From contig NZ_PVNL01000120.1 in NCBI RefSeq assembly GCF_002994635.1, positions 84,993 through 148,992 on the forward strand: a stretch of 64,000 nt of DNA, read 5' to 3'. This DNA is from Enhygromyxa salina (GTDB lineage Bacteria; Myxococcota_A; Polyangia; Nannocystales; Nannocystaceae). The number at the start of each line of letters is the position of its first letter. Positions within the stretch are counted from its first letter, which is position 1. The translations under genes and the position numbers were made by a program. Positions 9,550 to 18,688 of this stretch are shown here, piece after piece. The notes beneath the pieces were generated by a model. It worked only from the letters and a program-made list of their open reading frames with translations, was not told where the DNA came from and did not search any database.

Positions 9550-9927
9550 GCGTCGGCGCACTCGAGGCTGGTACGGCCTTTGTTGCATCCAACAAGACGA
9601 TATTCGTGGATCGCTGAGCCGGTTCGTCCCGCCTCCAGCCGTCACCATTGCGTTTCCCATCCACGCAGCCTGGCGCTGGATTTGGACTACGGGTGGTTGC
9701 AGGTGGGGCAATTGTTCGCATCACGAAAGTATAGCAATTGCGGGTGCGGCGCCTCACGTTCGGCGGACTCGCAAGGATGCCGCAGATGAGGGAACTGTGA
9801 TAATAGTGACCAAGAGCAAGCTGGTTCTCGACACTGACTGGTGCGAATGTGGGTGGCCGCCCATGCCACGAGTGGGCAATGTTCGGCCAGCAGACGCGTC
9901 GTGGGCCGTACGATGGATAAAACAGCC
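9550..9927. other. intergenic region, no gene seen
   Basis: About 380 bp between the symporter gene and the next lipoprotein gene. It has noticeably lower G+C than its neighbours and no convincing reading frame. A small hairpin (TTGTTG, loop CATC, CAACAA) at 9580-9595 lies shortly after the symporter stop and could be a weak terminator. I found no promoter with acceptable spacing. Confidence 0.5.
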
Positions 9928-10743
9928 ATGAACACGAAATACATCATACTTCCAGTGTTGTCGCTAATGTTGGTGTCTGCCTGCAGCGACGAGTCTGACG
10001 GTGGCCCCGAAGCCACTCGATCGGGTGAGATCGGTGAGCTGGTCCTGGCCAACGGAAACATCCTCGTCTTCGTCGATCAAGACCCTTCAGACGGCGTCGA
10101 CATCATGTTGATCGAGATTGCCGCGACCCCGGAGCCCGGCGGCGCGATCGAGGAGATGAAGGCGGCCGGCGCGACCCCGGCCGAGCTGTGGTTGAGCGCG
10201 TCGGGTCAGGTGGTCCCGCGCGCCCTCGAGGAGGCGCACGTCAACGAGCGCGCCGAGGCACCGCACGTCTTCACGCTGCCCGAGCACCTGCGCGAGACCG
10301 ACGATGATGAGTTCCGAGCATTTGCCTATGGCGGTGCATGGGGGGACTACGATGGCTACTGCAATGGCTCCTTCGCCAGTGACTGGGATGCATGGGCAGG
10401 CACCGCGGACGCCAGCTCGTCCGGCACGGTGGGATACGGCGCGACGGTCGATCTGTACATGGACGACGCGACCGACGCGTGGGTCGGCGTCTGCAACAAC
10501 ACGCCCTGGGACACCGACGTGACGTTCTCGAAGATGTCGCTGTTCCGCGATATCAGCGGCAATCCGACCTGGAGCAACCTTCTGTGCTCGGCTGCCCCCT
10601 CAGCGAGCTGGTGTCTGTCGATCGGGGTCCAGGTTGGCAAGGGGATGCACTTCTGGAGCGGGACGACCTACGACTTCAAGGCCCAAGCGGCCTGGAGTGC
10701 AGGCGTTGCCCACGACACGAAGCTGCGAGTCCGCTCGGAGTGA
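9928..10743 (+). CDS. predicted lipoprotein of unknown function
   Basis: A 271-residue product starting MNTKYIILPVLSLMLVSACS; VSAC is a lipobox. The ATG at 9928 is preferred over in-frame starts at 9841 and 9913 because it begins the signal peptide. The N-terminal half (to about residue 125) is acidic and mentions no known motif; the C-terminal half is rich in Gly, Trp and aromatic residues with four Cys (CNGS, VCNN, LCSA, WCLS) and looks like a secreted beta-sheet domain. A strong hairpin terminator follows at 10753. I do not recognise the family. Confidence 0.75.
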   Translation: MNTKYIILPVLSLMLVSACSDESDGGPEATRSGEIGELVLANGNILVFVDQDPSDGVDIMLIEIAATPEPGGAIEEMKAAGATPAELWLSASGQVVPRALEEAHVNERAEAPHVFTLPEHLRETDDDEFRAFAYGGAWGDYDGYCNGSFASDWDAWAGTADASSSGTVGYGATVDLYMDDATDAWVGVCNNTPWDTDVTFSKMSLFRDISGNPTWSNLLCSAAPSASWCLSIGVQVGKGMHFWSGTTYDFKAQAAWSAGVAHDTKLRVRSE

Positions 10744-10752
10744 CATGATGAT

Positions 10753-10786
10753 CGGGCGGCAGCCGTGCTCGGCACGGCTGCGCCCG
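10753..10786. terminator. strong hairpin after the 9928-10743 lipoprotein gene
   Basis: The arm at 10753-10768 (CGGGCGGCAGCCGTGC) pairs with 10772-10786 (GCACGGCTGCGCCCG) around a 3-nt loop, leaving one bulged G. This is a 15-bp stem starting 10 bp after the stop codon. There is no following T-run, which is usual in this G+C-rich genome. Confidence 0.65.
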
Positions 10787-10806
10787 ACGTCGCCCCCGAG
10801 GCCGAC

Positions 10807-11285
10807 TCAGGCGGGGCACTTCCAGTTCAGGGTCAAGCCCGTGGCCTGGACGCCGGACTTGGTCAACTGGCCAGCCGGACCCTGGGCCCGACGGAGGTTC
10901 TCCTGCGCCAGCAGCGGCATGAGCATGTGCGGATTCAGAGACGAGGCGATGTACTTGCCGAAGTAATTGTGGATACCTGATCCGTACAGCAGGAAGTTGT
11001 ACTCGTCACGGTCGATGCGAAATCATCGGGATCATCAAACAGGGCGTCGTCGAACATCGCCGACTGCGTCGCGATCATGACCGTGGTGCCCTTCGGCACG
11101 GTCGTCGCGTACCAGCGGTCGCGGCCCACGACGAAGTCCCGGGTCGTCGTGCGCAGGACACCCGGCCCGATCGGCGCGAAGCGCATGGCCTCGTTGACGT
11201 AGCGCCCGACGAGCAGCGCGTCGCCGGCTCGCGCGGCGTCCTGCGCGGGCGCGAGCTGCTCGCGGCGTGAGAGCAGTTGATCCAT
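10807..11285 (-). pseudogene. cytochrome P450 C-terminal remnant, frameshifted and lacking the heme Cys
   Basis: Only the C-terminal part of a P450 survives. The helix-K ExxR motif is present (NEAMRFAP), followed by the VPKGTTVMIATQSAMFDD region. Around 11017-11022 one base is missing: restoring it turns the frame into DFRIDRDEYNFLLYGSGIH and continues to a TGA at 10807-10809. The heme-binding loop reads YGSGIHNYFGKYIA, where the P450 consensus FGxGxHxCxG requires Cys; here the codon is TAC (Tyr). No N-terminal two-thirds is present upstream. The loop style resembles P450s found with heme peroxidase-type dioxygenases. Loss of the ligand, the frame and the 5' part all point to a dead gene. Confidence 0.7.
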
Positions 11286-11376
11286 GGCCTGGGAGCTCCC
11301 ACGTTTCGTCGAGGTCCGGGGCGGGACCTACCTGTTCGTGTCCAACCTCTCGACGCTTCGAGATCTAGCGAGCTGA
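11284..11376 (+). pseudogene. possible DyP-type peroxidase C-terminal fragment
   Basis: A 30-residue open frame on the plus strand reads MAWELPRFVEVRGGTYLFV followed by SNLSTLRDLAS and a stop. The RFVxVRGGxYxF plus short Leu-rich tail is how many larger DyP-type peroxidases end. A stop codon lies immediately upstream, so nothing more of the gene remains in frame. It abuts the P450 remnant on the other strand. The assignment is by motif resemblance in a short fragment and is tentative. Confidence 0.35.
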
Positions 11377-11411
11377 CGCCAGGGCGCTCCGCTCGGCGTC
11401 TACCGAGCGCG

Positions 11412-12770
11412 CTACCGGTCCAGCGCGGTGCGGAGCCAGCCCATGAACCGCCCCTTGGTCTCGGGCTTGTGCGGGGGTCCCAGCCGGACAACCGAAAGCT
11501 CGGCCTCCTGACCGGCCAGGATCGGCGCAATCCGGCGAATGCAACCACCGCACCCGGTCCCGCACCCGGTCGCTTCTTGCAGCGACGCCATGCTGTCGGC
11601 CCCGGCCTCGATCGCGTCGGTCACGGTCTGGCGATCGACGTTGAGGCAGCGACACATCACCTTGTCCGGCGCCCGCATGGCCGCTGCCTTGGCCGCCTTC
11701 TTCAGCTGCCTGCGCTGCTGCAGCGACAGCGGACTGCCGTCCAGCGCCAGCGTCTGCAGGCCCGCGACGTCCTCGTAGTCGCCGCTGTCCTCGAACCCGA
11801 CGATCCGCCCGTCGGTATCCAGTGACACGCTCGTGGTCGCCTCGATCTTGACGGTCTCCGCGACCGTGCTGCCGGACTGGCTGAGGCTGTAGTGCCCGCT
11901 CGGCGTGCGCAGAGCGACGAGCACACGGCCGTCGTTGAGCGAGAAGGTGGTCTGCGTGCAGACCTGCCCGTTCTCGATCACGGCGTGCTGGCTGGCGACT
12001 CCCAGGTGCGGCAGGGTGCGGCTGCGGATCAGGCTGTCGAGGTAGGCCTCGGTCGAGTTGTCGGCGGCGTTGAGCTCCCGGACCTTGGCCGCCGGGACGA
12101 ACGCCGCGCGCAGCCGGTTGTGGGCGACGATCGCCGCGTTGCGAGGGGTCCCCTGCAGCACGCCGATCTCACCGAAGCACTGGCCGGTGTAGAGGGTTGC
12201 GATGTGAACCGGCTCGCCGTTCTGGGCCAGCACGACCCGGGCCTGCCCGGACAGCACCAGGTACAGCCCGTCGGACGCCGCCCCCTCGCGAAACACGAAC
12301 TCGCCGTCGTCCCAGCTGCGTTGCTCGCTCTCGGCCAGCAGCGCCTCGAGCGGTTTCGCGGTGCGACCGAGCCGGTTGCGGGTCCGCGCGGCGGACACTT
12401 CCTCGAGCGCGGTCCGGCCCTGGTCGAGCAGCGTGGCGAAGGTCCCGCGATCGATCTCCAGCAGGCGGCAGTCGGTCTTGGCGAGGATCGTCGCGTTGCG
12501 CTGGCCGCTCGCACCCGCCATCAGGGCCTGCTCCCCGACCAGCGCGCCGGGTTGCTCGGTGTCGAGCAGCGTCCCGTCCGCCGCGCGGATCTCCAGGGTG
12601 CCGAGGGTCAACAAGTAGGCCGCGTCGGCTTCGTCTCCGGCACGAAACAGGCGCGCGCCGGCCTCCAGAGCGACCACTCGCAGCTGACGAACGAGGGCGA
12701 CGAGCTTGTCAGGGTGCGGGAGGGCAGCGAGCTGGCTGCGCTGGAGAACGGTCAGCAGCGATGGTTCCAT
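11412..12770 (-). CDS. double cyclic-nucleotide-binding protein with C-terminal BFD-like [2Fe-2S] domain
   Basis: The 452-residue protein begins with two CRP/cNMP-type beta-barrel domains, at about 20-130 and 145-240. The second has the EFVFREG and FGEIGVLQGTPRNAAIVA segments of a phosphate-binding cassette. After a Ser/Thr-rich middle region, residues about 368-415 form a BFD-like domain: MCRCLNVDRQTV, then CGTGCGGC. The Cys-x-Cys and distal Cys cluster are the ligands of the [2Fe-2S] cluster in bacterioferritin-associated ferredoxin and nitrite reductase-type domains. There is no DNA-binding helix-turn-helix. It may couple a nucleotide signal to an iron-sulfur redox or iron-availability readout. 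It is divergent from the sterol desaturase gene. Confidence 0.85.
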   Translation of the reverse strand: MEPSLLTVLQRSQLAALPHPDKLVALVRQLRVVALEAGARLFRAGDEADAAYLLTLGTLEIRAADGTLLDTEQPGALVGEQALMAGASGQRNATILAKTDCRLLEIDRGTFATLLDQGRTALEEVSAARTRNRLGRTAKPLEALLAESEQRSWDDGEFVFREGAASDGLYLVLSGQARVVLAQNGEPVHIATLYTGQCFGEIGVLQGTPRNAAIVAHNRLRAAFVPAAKVRELNAADNSTEAYLDSLIRSRTLPHLGVASQHAVIENGQVCTQTTFSLNDGRVLVALRTPSGHYSLSQSGSTVAETVKIEATTSVSLDTDGRIVGFEDSGDYEDVAGLQTLALDGSPLSLQQRRQLKKAAKAAAMRAPDKVMCRCLNVDRQTVTDAIEAGADSMASLQEATGCGTGCGGCIRRIAPILAGQEAELSVVRLGPPHKPETKGRFMGWLRTALDR

Positions 12771-12892
12771 GTCGTTGGTTTACTCCCAGGAACCGAGATG
12801 ATCGTACGTTTCGTGTGTCTGTTGGTGGCCAAAATCGTCCACTCGGACGACCCGGTTGTACTGAATCCATCCACTGAGGTCGGCCGCACCTG

Positions 12893-13735
12893 ATGGTAAA
12901 TTGCCTTGCAGCGGCGATGGACGACAGCAACATCCTCAATGAGCTCCTGACCAACGGTGGCCTGTTCGTTGGGCGTTCGTGGGCGCGCTATCTGGTGGTC
13001 TGTGGCGGCGCGTTCTTGCTGTTCTGGGTCGTCTTCGCCAAGCGCTTCGCGCACCGACGCTGCCAGTCGACGATCCCCGAGCGCAAGGTCCTCGTCGCCG
13101 AGCTGAAGAACTCGCTGCTGGGCATCATCTTCTTCATGGTGCCGTCGGTCGCCGCGATCCCGCTGTACTTCACGGGGCACCTCGAGCTGATCGTGGATCC
13201 GGCGGCGACCAGCCCGGCGATCATGGTGCTCAGCTTCGTGCTGTTCGTGATCGGCGCAGACGCATGGTTCTACTGGACCCACCGCGCGATGCACGACAGC
13301 CGCATCTACCGATTCACCCACCAACTCCACCACCTCTCGGAGCAGCCCTCGCCGCTGGCCGGCTACAGCTTTGCGATCCTCGAGGCCCTCGTGCTCGGCC
13401 TGTACCTGCCGCTGGTGTTGCTCGTGGTGCCGATCAACCGCGCGGTGCTGGGGGCCTTCGTCTTGTTCTTCTCGCTCGTCGAGGCCTACGTGCACCTCGG
13501 CTTCGAGATCCTGCCCCGCTGGGTCGCGCGCAGCCGGATCGGGAAGTACCTGGGGACGTCGGTCTTTCACAACATGCACCACGAGAACGGGGCCTACAAT
13601 TTCGCTGTCTACTTCACCTGGTGGGATCGCATGTTTGGCACAATTCACCCGGATTACACCGAGCGCTACGAACAGGTGACCGCGGAGCGGCTGTTTCGCC
13701 GGCTGCCTCCCGAGCCGGACCCAGCAAAACCCTAG
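12893..13735 (+). CDS. sterol desaturase/fatty acid hydroxylase superfamily protein
   Basis: A 280-residue membrane protein with about four hydrophobic segments and the tripartite His motif of the di-iron superfamily: WTHRAMHD, HQLHH and HNMHHENGAYNF. It should hydroxylate or desaturate a lipid at the membrane. Sterol synthesis is known in Nannocystineae, so a sterol or a fatty acid are both possible substrates. The start may be ATG 12893 or ATG 12917; neither has a strong ribosome site. The neighbouring divergent cNMP/BFD protein could regulate it, but that is only positional. Confidence 0.88.
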   Translation: MVNCLAAAMDDSNILNELLTNGGLFVGRSWARYLVVCGGAFLLFWVVFAKRFAHRRCQSTIPERKVLVAELKNSLLGIIFFMVPSVAAIPLYFTGHLELIVDPAATSPAIMVLSFVLFVIGADAWFYWTHRAMHDSRIYRFTHQLHHLSEQPSPLAGYSFAILEALVLGLYLPLVLLVVPINRAVLGAFVLFFSLVEAYVHLGFEILPRWVARSRIGKYLGTSVFHNMHHENGAYNFAVYFTWWDRMFGTIHPDYTERYEQVTAERLFRRLPPEPDPAKP

Positions 13736-13787
13736 ACTCGAGCGTTTGTACTTGACCGGTCGAAGGCCAGCCGAGATCGTTGCGCGC

Positions 13788-15440
13788 ATGCGATCTTCGA
13801 TCTCGACCTCGATCTTGGCGGGCATGTCGATGCTGGCCGGGTGTGGAAGCGCGGGCAGCAGCGAGGCTGACGCCAGCGCGCAGACGGGCATCACCACCTT
13901 CGACACCAGCGGGCCCGACTCGGGCGACGGCGACGGCAACTCGGGGGATGGCGACGGCGATCCAGGCGACGGCGACGGCGACGGCGACACCGGGAACGAC
14001 GGCGAGGTCAAGTTCGACATGGCCGTGATCCCCGACGCGGGGGACGACGGCGGCGGCATGATCCCGCCGACCTGCGAGAACATCGACGACTTCCCGGCGA
14101 CCAGCGTCGGCTGCGAATTCTTCACGGTCCAGGTGCCGAGCTACGCCAACAATTTGCCCTACGGGATCGCGGTCGGGAACCCGAGCATGGCCGCCGCGAC
14201 CGTCACGATCGAGGACATGCGCGGTCCGGGCGGCAGCCTGCGCGAGATCACGACCTTCCAGGTTCAGCCGACCGAGAGCGTGCTGACGCCGATCAACGGC
14301 ACTGGCGGGCTGCTCGGTGGCAGCCACATGGCCTCGGCGGTCGGCCTCAACGCGCTCGCGGCGTTTCGGGTCAGCTCCGACGTGCCGATCACGGCGATGC
14401 AGCTGTTTCCGGTCGGCGGCGGGCCCTCGCACGTGTCCGAGGCCAGCATGCTGCTGCCGGTCAACGCCCTGGATCAGTCTTACATCGCGGCCAGCTGGGA
14501 GGCCTTCTCGGGCTCGCAGAACGGCTTCGTGCTCGTGGTCGCGGTCGAGGACGCGACCACGGTGTTCACCGACAGCGGTGACTACATGCTCGATGCCTTC
14601 GACGCGTGGAATTTTCAAGCGGGCCCCGACGGCACCGGGTTCTTCGTTGGCGCCGACAAGCCGGTCGCGGTGTTCTCGGGGATCGACTGCACGATGATCC
14701 CCGAGCTCCCGTGGTACGCCTGCGATCACCTCGAAGAGCAGATGCTGCCGCTCTCGGCCTGGGGCACGCACTACGTGGGCGCCCGTCACCCGCACCGCGT
14801 GCCCAACATCAACCCGCAGCCCGAAGAGGTGTTCTGGAAGGTGATCGCGGGGGTCGACAACACGACGATCACCTTGAACCCGCCGGTCGCCGGCAACCAG
14901 ATCCAGCTGGCGCAGAGCGGGGACTCGCTCGCGTTTGGGACCGCGCAGAGCTTCGAGGCGACCGCCAACAACCCGTTCTTGCTCGTGCAGTACATGTCGG
15001 GCTGCTACAACGTGATCAAGTCGTCAGGCTCGCCGAGCTCGTGCGATCAGGGGCCGACCGGGGATCCGTACATGTTGCAGTCGGTCCCGGTCGAGCAGTG
15101 GCTGACCCAGCTGCCGTTCCTGACCGATACCTCGTATCCGCGCGACTTCGTGACGATCATCCGCGAGCAGGGGACCGAGGTCACGCTCGACTGCCTGGGG
15201 GTCGTGAGCGCCGATCACTTCACGCCGATCCCAGGCACGATCTACGAGGTCGGGCAGGTGGATCTGGATATTGCGGGCAATGGTGGCGAAGGCAATTGCG
15301 TGGATGGGGCGCAGTTCTTGACGGCGGACCACCCGGTCGGGGTGCTCGTGGGCGGCATGGACTGGGCCACGTCCTACGGGTATCCGGGCGGCCTGAGCTT
15401 GAACGCGCTGTGGGATCCGCCGATTGATCCGCAGGGATAG
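13788..15440 (+). CDS. IgGFc-binding-like lipoprotein
   Basis: A 550-residue product starting MRSSISTSILAGMSMLAGC (lipobox LAGC). A long linker rich in Asp, Gly, Ser and Thr (residues about 22-85) with GDGDGD runs then joins a large all-beta domain. The domain has repeated segments such as VQVPSYANNLPYGIAVGNP, MASAVGLNALAAFRVSSDVP and a PVAVFSG strand, which match the IgGFc-binding N-terminal domain found in myxobacterial surface proteins. The acidic Gly-Asp linker is a signature of this lineage and may bind calcium or act as a spacer. The start at 13788 rather than 13746 is set by the signal peptide. Three 13-bp repeats overlap the stop codon. Confidence 0.8.
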   Translation: MRSSISTSILAGMSMLAGCGSAGSSEADASAQTGITTFDTSGPDSGDGDGNSGDGDGDPGDGDGDGDTGNDGEVKFDMAVIPDAGDDGGGMIPPTCENIDDFPATSVGCEFFTVQVPSYANNLPYGIAVGNPSMAAATVTIEDMRGPGGSLREITTFQVQPTESVLTPINGTGGLLGGSHMASAVGLNALAAFRVSSDVPITAMQLFPVGGGPSHVSEASMLLPVNALDQSYIAASWEAFSGSQNGFVLVVAVEDATTVFTDSGDYMLDAFDAWNFQAGPDGTGFFVGADKPVAVFSGIDCTMIPELPWYACDHLEEQMLPLSAWGTHYVGARHPHRVPNINPQPEEVFWKVIAGVDNTTITLNPPVAGNQIQLAQSGDSLAFGTAQSFEATANNPFLLVQYMSGCYNVIKSSGSPSSCDQGPTGDPYMLQSVPVEQWLTQLPFLTDTSYPRDFVTIIREQGTEVTLDCLGVVSADHFTPIPGTIYEVGQVDLDIAGNGGEGNCVDGAQFLTADHPVGVLVGGMDWATSYGYPGGLSLNALWDPPIDPQG

Positions 15441-15472
15441 GCCACAGGGATAGGCCACAGTGATAGGCCCTG
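15434..15472. repeat. three tandem 13-bp repeats across a stop codon
   Basis: The unit GGGATAGGCCACA occurs at 15434 and 15447, with a variant GTGATAGGCCCTG at 15460. The first copy contains the TAG stop (15438-15440) of the IgGFc-like gene. Likely a local slippage duplication. Confidence 0.8.
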
Positions 15473-15596
15473 ACGTGGGTCGAGGCTGCGCCCGAGCCAC
15501 CACGGCTTGATCCGTTGCGCTACGGTTTCGGTAGTCGCTCGCTTCGCGCGCCCGCGGGTGTGCGCGCGCCCGAAGCCTGTGATAGTCCGCGCGACG

Positions 15597-18416
15597 GTGC
15601 CCGACGAACTCGAGACCCTCGCGGCGCGATCGCGCCGCGCCCCGACGGACCCCGGACAGCTCGCCTCGGATCAGACCCAGCTAGCGAGCGCCGTGGGGGT
15701 CTCGACGACGCTCGACGCGATCGGCCCAGGTACGGTGCTCGGCCGCTACGTCGTGCTCGACGAGGTCGGGCGCGGGGCCATGGGCGTGGTCTACTCGGCC
15801 TACGATCCCAAGCTCGATCGCAAGCTCGCTATCAAGCTGCTGATCGCCGACGAGCGCGGGCGTCGAAGCCTCGGCGAGGCGCAGGCGCTGGCCAAGCTCA
15901 ACCACCCCAACGTCGTGCAGGTCTACGACGCGGGCGAGCACGGTGAGCGGGTGTTCATCGCCATGGAGTTTGTCGTCGGTCGGCCGCTCGGCGTGTGGCG
16001 TGAGCAGAACCGGCCCTCGCGCGAGGCGATCCTCGCCGTGTTTCGCCGGGCGGCGCTGGGCCTCGCGGCCGCCCACGCGGCCGGCTTGGTCCACCGCGAC
16101 TTCAAGCCCGACAACGTGATGATCGGCGACGACGGGCGTGTGTTGGTCATGGACTTTGGGCTTGCGATCGTCGGGCGTGACCCCGAGTCGAGCACCAGCG
16201 TCGGCAAGTTTTGGGCATCGGGCACCCCTGCGTACATGTCCCCCGAGCAGTTCGCCAACGACCCGGTCGGACCCCAGAGCGATCAGTTCAGCTTCTGCGT
16301 CGCGCTGTACGAGGCGCTGGCCGGCGAGCGGCCCTACGCGAGCGACACTCTGGTGAGTCTGGCGACGGCGGTCACGACGGGCGAGCGCCAGCACGCGGCG
16401 CCGCTGCGTGGGCACCCGGCGTGGCTGCGGCGCCTGGTCCTGCGCGGGCTCGCGCTCGCTCCCGAGGCCCGCCACGAGACGATGCAGGTCGTGGCCAGGC
16501 AGATCGAGGCCGGGCTCGGTCGTCGCGGCCGCACCCTCAGCCTCGGCTTCGCCGGGTTCGTGGTTGTCGCCGCGTTGCTCAGCTGGGCCACCGGCGGTGA
16601 CCATGAGGATCCCGCCGCGGCGCGGTGCCGAACCGACGCGCTCGCGCTCGCTGACGAGTGGAGCCCACAGTGGCGCGCGCTGGCCCGTTCGAGCTTCGAG
16701 TCGGGCATCGAGCGCGACGGCGCGCGGCTGTGGCAGCGGGTCGAATCCGACGTCGACAATTTCGCCACCGCGTGGGCGGCGACCTACGACCAGGCGTGCT
16801 CGGGCCACTTTGTCGGGCGCACGCTCGAGGCCGTGGCCTACCGCCAGCGCCTGCGCTGCCTCGACGACCAGCGCGCCTACGCGACCAGCCTGCTCGGCGG
16901 GCTCGATCGCGCCACCGACGACGCCCTGCGCGAGATCGCGGCGGTCAGCTCCGAGCTGCCGCGCCCGTCGAGCTGCGAGGACGATGATCGTGCCGCTGGT
17001 GATTTTGATGAGGACACGCAGGAGCTGGTCGCCGAGGCGCGCCGCGGGCTGATGCGCGCCCAGGGCCGCGCCGACGCGGCCGACAACCTCGACGCGCGGG
17101 GCATCGCCGGGTTTGCGCTCAGCTCCCTCGTCGACGCTGACGCACCGGTGACCCGCGCCGAGCTGCTCACTCTGATCGCACGCCTCCACTACGAGGCCGG
17201 CGAGCTCGAGGCTGGCGGACAGGCGCAGCACGACGCGCTCGAGGCCGCCGCGCGCAGCCACGACGCGCGGCTGCTCGCCACGACTTGGCTCGTACGGGTC
17301 GAGTACGTGTCGATGCGAGACAAAGACCTCGAGGCCGCGCAGACCCTGATCGAGGCCGCACAGGTCGCGGTTGCGGCGGTGCCCGACGACCCTGCGCTGC
17401 GCTGCGCGCTCGAGTCCCAGCGTGGACTCATCGCGCTGCAACTCGGCCGCACGAACGACGCACGCGACGCGTTCCAGGCCGCGCTCGATATCGCCGAGCA
17501 GGCCAACCTCGGCGCCCGCGAGCTCACTGTGCACACCCGACGCCTCGGCGCCGCGCAGGCGCAGCTCGGCGATATCGTCGGCGCCCGCGAGCAGTTCGAG
17601 CGCTCGGCCGAGATCTCCGCCGAGCTGCTCGGCGAGCGGCACACCATGGTCGTGAGCGCGTACGGCAACCTTGGCCTGCTGTGTCGACAGGAGGGGGACA
17701 ACACCTGCGCGCGCGCGTACCTCGAGAAGGCCATCTCGCTGGCTGATAGCCCCCCTCAGCGCGCGCATGAGCTCGTGATGCTCGGTCAGCTCGAGTACGA
17801 CGAGGGCCAGCTCGACGAAGCCAAGCGCCTGGCCGAGCAGGCGATCGAGCTCTACGCCACGATCTACACCGATCCGCACGCCGACCTCACCGCGCCGCAC
17901 CTGCTCTTGTCCAACGTGTTGAAGCGCCACGGCGACGTCGAGGGTGCCTATGCGCAGGCGCTGCGGCTGGTCGAGATCGCCGAGCAGACCACCCCGGCCG
18001 AACATCCAAAACGCGCGCTCGCCCTCGCTGAGCTCGGCGAGGCGATGCGTGGCAAGGGCGAGCTCGCGCAGGCCCTCGAGGCGCACGAGGCCGCGCTCGG
18101 CATGCGTCGGCGCCAGCTCGAGCAGGGCGACCCGCGGATCGGCTACAGCCTCACACACACCGCGGAGGTCCTGCATCTGCTCGAGCGCGACGAGCAGGCC
18201 GCCGCGCTCGCGCGTGAGGCCATCGCGTTGTTCGACGCCGCGCCCGGCACCGAGTCGTGGCGGGCCGACGCCCGCTTCACGCTCGCGTGCGCGCTCGGGC
18301 ACGATGCGGACCAGGCACACGCGCTCGCCCGCGAGGCGCTCGCGCTGTACGAGTCGCTCGGGGCCGGCCAGGACCACCAGATCGAAGCCGTGGGTGAGTG
18401 GCTCGAAGGCCCCTGA
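15597..18416 (+). CDS. membrane Ser/Thr protein kinase with TPR-like C-terminal region
   Basis: A product of about 939 residues. The N-terminal kinase domain (about 45-310) has the Gly-loop GRGAMG, the AIK lysine, HRDFKPDN at about 165 and DFG at about 185, followed by GTPAYMSPEQ, so it should be active. A single transmembrane helix at about 316-334 (FAGFVVVAALLSWATG) places the kinase inside. The remaining 600 residues are Ala/Leu/Glu-rich helical repeats, TPR-like, predicted outside the inner membrane. The GTG at 15597 is chosen because the first 30 codons of the longer frame look non-conserved and Arg-rich; this is uncertain. Such PknB-like kinases are abundant in myxobacteria. Confidence 0.88.
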   Translation: MPDELETLAARSRRAPTDPGQLASDQTQLASAVGVSTTLDAIGPGTVLGRYVVLDEVGRGAMGVVYSAYDPKLDRKLAIKLLIADERGRRSLGEAQALAKLNHPNVVQVYDAGEHGERVFIAMEFVVGRPLGVWREQNRPSREAILAVFRRAALGLAAAHAAGLVHRDFKPDNVMIGDDGRVLVMDFGLAIVGRDPESSTSVGKFWASGTPAYMSPEQFANDPVGPQSDQFSFCVALYEALAGERPYASDTLVSLATAVTTGERQHAAPLRGHPAWLRRLVLRGLALAPEARHETMQVVARQIEAGLGRRGRTLSLGFAGFVVVAALLSWATGGDHEDPAAARCRTDALALADEWSPQWRALARSSFESGIERDGARLWQRVESDVDNFATAWAATYDQACSGHFVGRTLEAVAYRQRLRCLDDQRAYATSLLGGLDRATDDALREIAAVSSELPRPSSCEDDDRAAGDFDEDTQELVAEARRGLMRAQGRADAADNLDARGIAGFALSSLVDADAPVTRAELLTLIARLHYEAGELEAGGQAQHDALEAAARSHDARLLATTWLVRVEYVSMRDKDLEAAQTLIEAAQVAVAAVPDDPALRCALESQRGLIALQLGRTNDARDAFQAALDIAEQANLGARELTVHTRRLGAAQAQLGDIVGAREQFERSAEISAELLGERHTMVVSAYGNLGLLCRQEGDNTCARAYLEKAISLADSPPQRAHELVMLGQLEYDEGQLDEAKRLAEQAIELYATIYTDPHADLTAPHLLLSNVLKRHGDVEGAYAQALRLVEIAEQTTPAEHPKRALALAELGEAMRGKGELAQALEAHEAALGMRRRQLEQGDPRIGYSLTHTAEVLHLLERDEQAAALAREAIALFDAAPGTESWRADARFTLACALGHDADQAHALAREALALYESLGAGQDHQIEAVGEWLEGP

Positions 18417-18688
18417 ACGCTCTCGATACAGCTGCGATTGGCGCTCGTTGGTCCGCTATCCACTCGATGTCACCGCAAGCGGGCTCGTCGAATGAGTGAC
18501 CGTGACGCGCGAGCACAGGACCTCGCCAGCTCGCTTGGTATGACGATGGTGTCGTAGAGCTTTCGAAAATGACGCGGACGTGGCGAACGCCGACGGTCGT
18601 GAGATCTCGCTCGAAATCGGGAGTTGCGCTTGCCAAGGCCCGAAGATCAGCGGCGGCCCTCAGTTTTTGCAACACTCTCGCGTCGCCC

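Noticed and set aside
10744..10980. Plus-strand frames after the lipoprotein gene
   Set aside because: They lie over the terminator hairpin and antisense to the P450 remnant, with no ribosome site or motif.
15681..18377. 898-residue antisense frame over the kinase gene
   Set aside because: It is the mirror of a G+C-rich gene with clear kinase motifs; the antisense product is Arg/Leu-rich without domains.
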